44,791 nt of DNA from Bacteroidota bacterium (GTDB lineage: Bacteria > Bacteroidota > Bacteroidia > Chitinophagales > Chitinophagaceae), in assembly GCA_013286425.1 (NCBI GenBank), contig JABDFS010000014.1, positions 1-44,791 on the forward strand. Reading direction: 5' to 3'. Within the stretch, counting starts at the first letter, position 1. Every line of letters begins with the position of its first letter. Of the stretch, positions 40,140 to 44,791 are shown in pieces. Below the pieces are notes generated by a model. The model was not told where the DNA came from, did not search any database, and saw nothing but the letters and a program-made list of their open reading frames with translations. Made by a program: the position numbers and the translations under genes.

Positions 40140-43109
40140 TTATTTGGCTTTCACCAGTTTAAGCGTTGCACTTTCACCGCCACTGGTAACGTACACCAGG
40201 TAGGTGCCGTTGCTAAGGTTTGAAAGTGGCAGTTGTATCTGTGTGTTGTTTACCTTTCCGCTTGTCCACAATGCCTTGCCCACCATATCATAAAGTACTA
40301 CTGAAATACTGCTCCCTGCTCCTGTTACCACCAACAGCGCATCGTCTTTTGCAGGGTTGGGGAATACAGTTGCATGTAGTGTGCCTGTCTGCAAATCTTC
40401 CAGTTTAGCACTCATCAGTGATGAAGATGTGGTAAAGTTGGCGCCGGTTACTTTAGCGCTCTTTGAACTGCTGCTACAGGTGGCTGTTACATTCCACTGG
40501 TAAGTGGTACCGGCACTTAATCCCGTTAAGGTAACAGACGGTGTTGCAGAAGTTACTGTCGTCCACGCGGTAGTTCCTTTTTTACGGTATTGAACTGAAT
40601 AGCTTGCAGCACATGGTATTGCTGTCCAGCTTAGTGTTGCTGATGTTGCAGTAAGATTGCTTACAGCAAGCCCGGCAGGGTTTGCACAGGTAAGAGATGT
40701 TACTACTGTAGGATCCGATGTGCAGCCGGTACTGTTAGTGACTGTGTAACTACCCTCAGTTTTTACCGTAATACTTCTTGTAGTAGCGCCGGTACTCCAT
40801 AAATAGCTTGAAGAAACCGAAGAAGTAAGTTTAACTGTCTGCCCCGGGCAAAGGGTAGTGCTGCCGCCGGCTGTGATAATTGGCTTGGTGCATTGGCTTA
40901 TTACAGTTACCACAACAGGGGCTGATGTACCTGAACAACCGCTTGCATTAGTAACGGTAACAGTATAACTGCCGGCTGTACTTACGGTAATACTTTGCGT
41001 GGTGGCGCCTGTGCTCCATAAATAGCTGTTATACGTGCCGTTTACGCTTATGGTTACACTGCTGCCCTGGTTAATGCTTACATTACCGGAAGGCGAAGTT
41101 GCGGGTGCAGGGTTGGCATTAACCGTAACGGTTGTTGCGGCAGATGCCTGGCTGCAGCCACTGGCATTGGTAACGGTTACAGTATAATTGCCGGATGTAT
41201 TTACGATAATACTTTGTGTAGTGGCACCGGTGCTCCATAGATAGCTGCTGCCCACGCTGGAGGTAAGCGTTACACTTCCGCCCTGGCAGAAGGTTGTTGG
41301 CCCTCCTGCTGTAATGACAGCAGTTGGCAACGGGTTAACGGTAACGGTTGTTGGGGTGGATGTTTTTGTACAACCGCCTGCATTCGTAACCTTAACAGTA
41401 TAACTGCCGGATGTATTTACGGCAATGCTTTGTGTGGTAGCGCCGGTACTCCATAAATAACTGCTGCCCGCGCTGGAGGTAAGCGTTACACTTCCACCCT
41501 GGCAGAAGGTTGTTGGCCCGCCTGCGGTAATGATAGCGGTTGGCAGCGGGTTAACCGTAACGGTTGTTGGAACAGATGCCTGGCTGCATCCGCTTGCATT
41601 GGTAACGGCTACTGTATAGCTGCCGGATGTATTTACGGTAATGCTTTGCGTTGTGGCCCCTGTGCTCCATAAATAAGATGGCGCCGCAGAAGAAGTAAGG
41701 ATTACACTTCCGCCCTGGCAGAAAGTAGTAGCGCCATTAGGAGTAATAACGGGTGTTGCAGGCAACGCATTAATGGTTAAGGCGTCTGTGCCGGTAATTC
41801 CGGTAACAGCAGTATTAGTGCTCACTATCCTTAATTTATAGCCTGTGGCCGTTGATAAAGATGTAGGTAATATACAGGGTATTATACCATTTAAGGCAGT
41901 TGAAGTAATGCTTCCGATTGAAGCAGGAGCAGCAAAACTGCCTGTTCCATCGCTTAACTGTACGGTAAATGTATTGCCGGTGTTGTACGTTCCTTTCGCA
42001 TCATAGCCCACTGTAAATGACGATCCTGCACACATTGTTTTTTCGCTTACACTGTTTTCAGTAATTGCTCCTCCGGTAATGGCTGTACTTACTTTAAAAC
42101 TCCATTTATTATCAAGGCTCCAGGCATTGTTGGCATCCTGCGAACGCAGGTATAAAGTATGATTGCCTTTAGTAAGGCCAGAGATATTTACAGATATACT
42201 TATGTTGCTGAGATTGGTAACAGGGTCTTCAGCCAGCTGTATGCCTTTCCCGTAACCGGGGTCGGTGTCAATATAGTACTCTGTGCGTTTCAGGTTTGGA
42301 ACCGGGCCCGGAGGTATGGTATCGCCTGCATAAGGCCTTGCAAACAGCCAGCGGTTATCAAGGCTCCAGCTGCCATTGGCGTCTTTGGCTCTTACGCCCA
42401 ATATATGCACACCCGGCGTTAAAGTAGAAGTATCTAAATTAATGGTAAGATTGGAAAGGTCTGTGCCTGAGGGTATGCTCAACGCTGTTGCATTGCCATA
42501 ACCGGGGTCGGTATCTACATAATATTCAACTGTTGAAATATTAGGTAATATGCCCGGACCGCTTGTGTCAGTTGAATAAGGCTTTGCGAACAGCCAGCGG
42601 TTATCCTGGCTCCATGCGCCATTGGCATCTTTTGCACGTACGCCAAGAATGTGCACACCTGATGTAACCGTTGAAGGATTAATATTTATTGCCTGGTTAA
42701 CCAGGTTCGGCCCTGCGGTAATGCTTAGTGCTGTGGCTTTACCATAACCCGGGTCGCCGTCAATATAATACTCCACCCTTGTTATATTGGGCAATGGGCC
42801 GGGGCCGCTTGTATCAGTTGCATACGGCTTTGCCAAAAGCCAGCGGTTGTCCTGGCTCCATGCGCCGTTGGCATCCTGTGCGCGTACGCCAAGAATGTGT
42901 ACTCCTGACGTTAGCGTTGAAGGATTAATGTTTATTGCAAGGTTTGCCAGGTTGGGCCTTGCAGTAATGCTTAGTGCTGTGGCTTTTCCATAACCCGGGT
43001 CGCCGTCAATGTAATACTCCACCCTTGTTATATTGGGCTGGGCATATACACACAACGACAGCAACAGCGGAACCAGGCTTATTGCCACGCGTTTAATAAT
43101 TTGTTTCAT
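40140..43109 (-). CDS. Large secreted repeat protein with T9SS type A sorting domain
   Basis: A 989-residue surface protein using the ATG at 43109, which gives signal peptide MKQIIKRVAISLVPLLLSLC (to ~24). The N-terminal third is four ~80-residue repeats beginning (I/L)xRxEYY(I/V)DxDPGYG and ending RWLxAKPY. The middle holds about six ~70-residue Ig-like repeats of the type TTFCQGGSVTLTSS, SYLWSTGATTQSI, SYTVTVTNASGC. One fibronectin type III domain follows near residue 815 (LSWTAIPCAASYSVQYRKKG). The C-terminus VFPNPAKDDALLVV..LYDMVGKALW..LPLSNLSNGTYLVYV is the T9SS type A sorting signal. It would be exported by T9SS and anchored at the outer surface. Ligand is unknown. Confidence 0.9.
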   Translation of the reverse strand: MKQIIKRVAISLVPLLLSLCVYAQPNITRVEYYIDGDPGYGKATALSITARPNLANLAININPSTLTSGVHILGVRAQDANGAWSQDNRWLLAKPYATDTSGPGPLPNITRVEYYIDGDPGYGKATALSITAGPNLVNQAININPSTVTSGVHILGVRAKDANGAWSQDNRWLFAKPYSTDTSGPGILPNISTVEYYVDTDPGYGNATALSIPSGTDLSNLTINLDTSTLTPGVHILGVRAKDANGSWSLDNRWLFARPYAGDTIPPGPVPNLKRTEYYIDTDPGYGKGIQLAEDPVTNLSNISISVNISGLTKGNHTLYLRSQDANNAWSLDNKWSFKVSTAITGGAITENSVSEKTMCAGSSFTVGYDAKGTYNTGNTFTVQLSDGTGSFAAPASIGSITSTALNGIIPCILPTSLSTATGYKLRIVSTNTAVTGITGTDALTINALPATPVITPNGATTFCQGGSVILTSSAAPSYLWSTGATTQSITVNTSGSYTVAVTNASGCSQASVPTTVTVNPLPTAIITAGGPTTFCQGGSVTLTSSAGSSYLWSTGATTQSIAVNTSGSYTVKVTNAGGCTKTSTPTTVTVNPLPTAVITAGGPTTFCQGGSVTLTSSVGSSYLWSTGATTQSIIVNTSGNYTVTVTNASGCSQASAATTVTVNANPAPATSPSGNVSINQGSSVTISVNGTYNSYLWSTGATTQSITVSTAGSYTVTVTNASGCSGTSAPVVVTVISQCTKPIITAGGSTTLCPGQTVKLTSSVSSSYLWSTGATTRSITVKTEGSYTVTNSTGCTSDPTVVTSLTCANPAGLAVSNLTATSATLSWTAIPCAASYSVQYRKKGTTAWTTVTSATPSVTLTGLSAGTTYQWNVTATCSSSSKSAKVTGANFTTSSSLMSAKLEDLQTGTLHATVFPNPAKDDALLVVTGAGSSISVVLYDMVGKALWTSGKVNNTQIQLPLSNLSNGTYLVYVTSGGESATLKLVKAK

Positions 43110-43280
43110 AAAAATATTTTGATTATTAAGCGTAATAAGTAATATCATTTTTTGCCGACTTTGAAAATGCATAGTGTTTTAGTCTGTATTCAACTCTGCC
43201 ACTTTGTGAAGTGCGTATAGCAACCTGCTCATTGATTGTATCTTTCTTCCAAAAGCAGGATGAAATTCTAACCGGCTTAC

Positions 43281-43305
43281 CTCCCCTTTAAGGGATGGGG
43301 GCTAA
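43281..43305 (+). repeat. Short palindromic repeat, copy 2, at the stop codon of the beta-helix gene
   Basis: CTCCCCTTTAAGGGATGGGG followed by GCTAA occupies 43281-43305. The gene 43302-44345 ends on the minus strand with TAG at 43304-43302, so the repeat edge supplies its stop codon. It is the second copy of the unit seen at 31581-31606 in opposite orientation. Confidence 0.55.
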
Positions 43306-44345
43306 TTATTGCTTCTTACACTCAAAGTAATGGTGTAGGGGTTACCGCTGGTGGTTGAAGAAGGAGCAGTAAGTTTATAAATTGCGGGTATGCGTGGAAT
43401 ACCGCTTAGCTTATACGGATTGGTGCCGCCGTAAATGCCCATATCTGTACCGCTTTGGCCTGTACCTTTTGCCGGGCTGCCGGCTTTTAGAACCCACATA
43501 CCGTCATTACTGAAGCTGCCCTGTGTAGAATACCCAACAAAAACAATTGACTGCATTGAGCTATTATCTGTTCCGACATTACCGATACCGGAAGGCACAG
43601 TGGTATAATCTGTATTAAATAAACTGTACTGGTAGACACAGTTTGCGTCATTGTTACGATTATATATGAAAATATCATTCTTTAACATGAACGAGCCGTT
43701 ACTAAAATCAATATTAGAATAAAAAATGCAGTTATTAAATTGCCCTGATTGATTGCTGGCTGTTCCGGAACCATAGTTATAAATCCAATTTATATAAGAA
43801 TTATTAACGGTTAAATTAGATATGGTACCTGTGCTGCCAATAGCGAGTTGGTATAAATAACTCTGTAATATTTGCCAGTTGCTGTAAGTATTGGTGTAAT
43901 AAGTATTTACAGATCCGTTGCACCTGCGTATGGTAATGCCGGTTAAGGTTGCGCCGCTTCCATCGCCAGAAATATTAAATCCGTCTAACCCTTCAAAGGT
44001 GCAATTGCTGCTGCCTGCGGCTAAAGTAATGCTTATGCTTAAGGTGCCTGTAATGTTTTGCAAACCGGCATTGGCCTGTGTACCCAACCCGCCGGAGCTT
44101 GTGTCAACAAAATAACCGTAGCCCAGCGTTACCAGTTTTTTACTGTAGGTGGCGCTCCAACTACCTGGGAAGATTAAAATGGTATCGCCTGCAACAGCTG
44201 CATCGTGTGCGCTTTGCAGATCAGTATAATCAACATTGGTACGGGCTGTGCCCCAGTAGCCAACGCGGCGAATAGTGGCGTTAGATGGTTGGATTACCAT
44301 GATGAACATTGCTGCAAGGAGCATTGTGAAAAGCTTTGTTTTCAT
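43302..44345 (-). CDS. Secreted parallel beta-helix protein
   Basis: A 347-residue secreted protein with a signal peptide (1-23, QPSNA). The body shows rungs of a right-handed parallel beta helix: TDLQSAHDAAVAGDTILIFPGSW near 40-62, NITGTLSISITLAAGSSNCTFEGLDGF, GATLTGITIRRCNGSV and LTVNNSYINWIYNYGSGT, with Asn/Thr ladders and short turns, as in pectate-lyase-like and right-handed-helix (NosD-like) proteins. The C-terminus RSNN is abrupt and there is no T9SS tail, so the reading may be shortened: the stop codon lies in a repeat element. The leader motif of copy 2 is 17 nt before its ATG. Enzymatic residues cannot be identified. Confidence 0.7.
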   Translation of the reverse strand: MKTKLFTMLLAAMFIMVIQPSNATIRRVGYWGTARTNVDYTDLQSAHDAAVAGDTILIFPGSWSATYSKKLVTLGYGYFVDTSSGGLGTQANAGLQNITGTLSISITLAAGSSNCTFEGLDGFNISGDGSGATLTGITIRRCNGSVNTYYTNTYSNWQILQSYLYQLAIGSTGTISNLTVNNSYINWIYNYGSGTASNQSGQFNNCIFYSNIDFSNGSFMLKNDIFIYNRNNDANCVYQYSLFNTDYTTVPSGIGNVGTDNSSMQSIVFVGYSTQGSFSNDGMWVLKAGSPAKGTGQSGTDMGIYGGTNPYKLSGIPRIPAIYKLTAPSSTTSGNPYTITLSVRSNN

Positions 44346-44791
44346 AAAAAGTTTTGTTTTAATAGTGCCTACTCTGAATACCCTTTTCGGCTTCCGGGTT
44401 TGTATTTGAATAAAAAATTATATAGGCATCCTTTAATACGCCATTACTCGCAAGCTTTAAAGAATTACCGTGCATAGCACATAGCATTATTGGCTATTGC
44501 AATGCAGCAGATAAACTATAAACAAAGCGCCTTAAAACTGAAAAAGAGCCGGGTCTTCTTACAGTAACAAAAGCGAATAAGCTTTCTTACCTTGAATGGT
44601 AATTTGTTTAAGGCCATAAAAGAGGATATTGGGCCAGGGGGATAAATCAATCAATACTTCAGCTTCACAGTGCTAAAATAGACCAGCGGTATGCAGTATG
44701 AAAGGGGAAAAAGAACGTTTTTGGCAGGGGAAATAAACGTATTTGAGCCACCGGAGGTTGAGATTAGACTGTCGTGTCACCCTTTTCTTTT
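44346..44791. other. Gene-free right end of the window
   Basis: 446 bp up to the window edge with no frame I can support. The first 50 bp hold the leader motif of the beta-helix gene. The rest is AT-rich, with nothing recognisable; the neighbouring gene lies outside the window. Confidence 0.5.
44363..44397 (-). promoter_or_regulatory. Shared 5' leader motif, copy 2
   Basis: On the minus strand this reads CCGGAAGCCGAAAAGGG, TATTC, AGAGTAGGCACTA, i.e. the same two blocks as at 38494-38528 with one base shifted between them. It ends 17 nt before the start codon of the beta-helix gene. Confidence 0.6.

Noticed and set aside
1-44791. Prophage, integrative element or transposase genes
   Set aside because: No integrase, phage structural or transposase motif was found in any supported frame.

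Overview
The window reads as chromosome of a Bacteroidota bacterium, most likely of the Chitinophagaceae type. The DNA is AT-rich, most starts lack a Shine-Dalgarno sequence, and one gene ends in a type IX secretion (T9SS) sorting domain. DUF4954 and DUF6266 proteins, a lipoprotein with a bare lipobox, Tat-type secreted sugar isomerases and the intergenic palindromic repeats all fit that group. I see no rRNA, tRNA, CRISPR array, integrase or transposase gene.

Layout. 1-4.5 kb: the 3' part of a membrane protein gene with a YtrA-type GntR regulator and an anchored protein, then a GNAT acetyltransferase, a DinB-like protein and a secreted subtilase. 4.6-17.5 kb: mostly housekeeping genes (alpha/beta hydrolase, FtcD for histidine breakdown, a coiled-coil membrane protein, a DUF4954 beta-helix protein, a LolA-like protein, thioredoxin, GlmS, GNAT, a dipeptide-epimerase-like enolase-family enzyme, deoxyribonucleotidase, MiaE). 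18.2-29.1 kb: a same-strand hemicellulose/xyloside cluster. It has a GH3 glycosidase, a SnoaL-like protein, a double-domain esterase, a type-B carboxylesterase, a Tat-exported sugar isomerase/epimerase and xylulokinase. After an opposite-strand HisB-type phosphatase comes a second Tat-exported isomerase. These genes plausibly cut and de-esterify plant oligosaccharides outside the cytoplasm and phosphorylate the released pentulose inside. 29.3-32.6 kb: biotin synthase and a two-gene amidoligase cassette (YbdK-like GCS2 plus ATP-grasp).

32.9-44.4 kb is the accessory and surface-protein part. It has a long periodic coiled-coil secreted protein, a tiny lipoprotein, and an 814-residue protein that joins a trypsin-like protease to a zinc phospholipase C/S1-P1 type hydrolase. 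It also has a 68-residue two-cysteine peptide with its own terminator, a DUF6266 protein, a T9SS protein made of repeated modules, and a secreted beta-helix protein.

The strongest candidates for something undescribed are four. (1) The protease-zinc hydrolase fusion, whose presumed metal-binding N-terminal Trp lies inside the chain. (2) A roughly 35-nt leader motif shared just upstream of the small peptide gene and the beta-helix gene. (3) A symmetric array of 11-bp ATCGAAGnnAT units. (4) A 274-bp non-coding element with terminal inverted repeats and a 7-bp target duplication. All calls are from reading alone; no database search was run.
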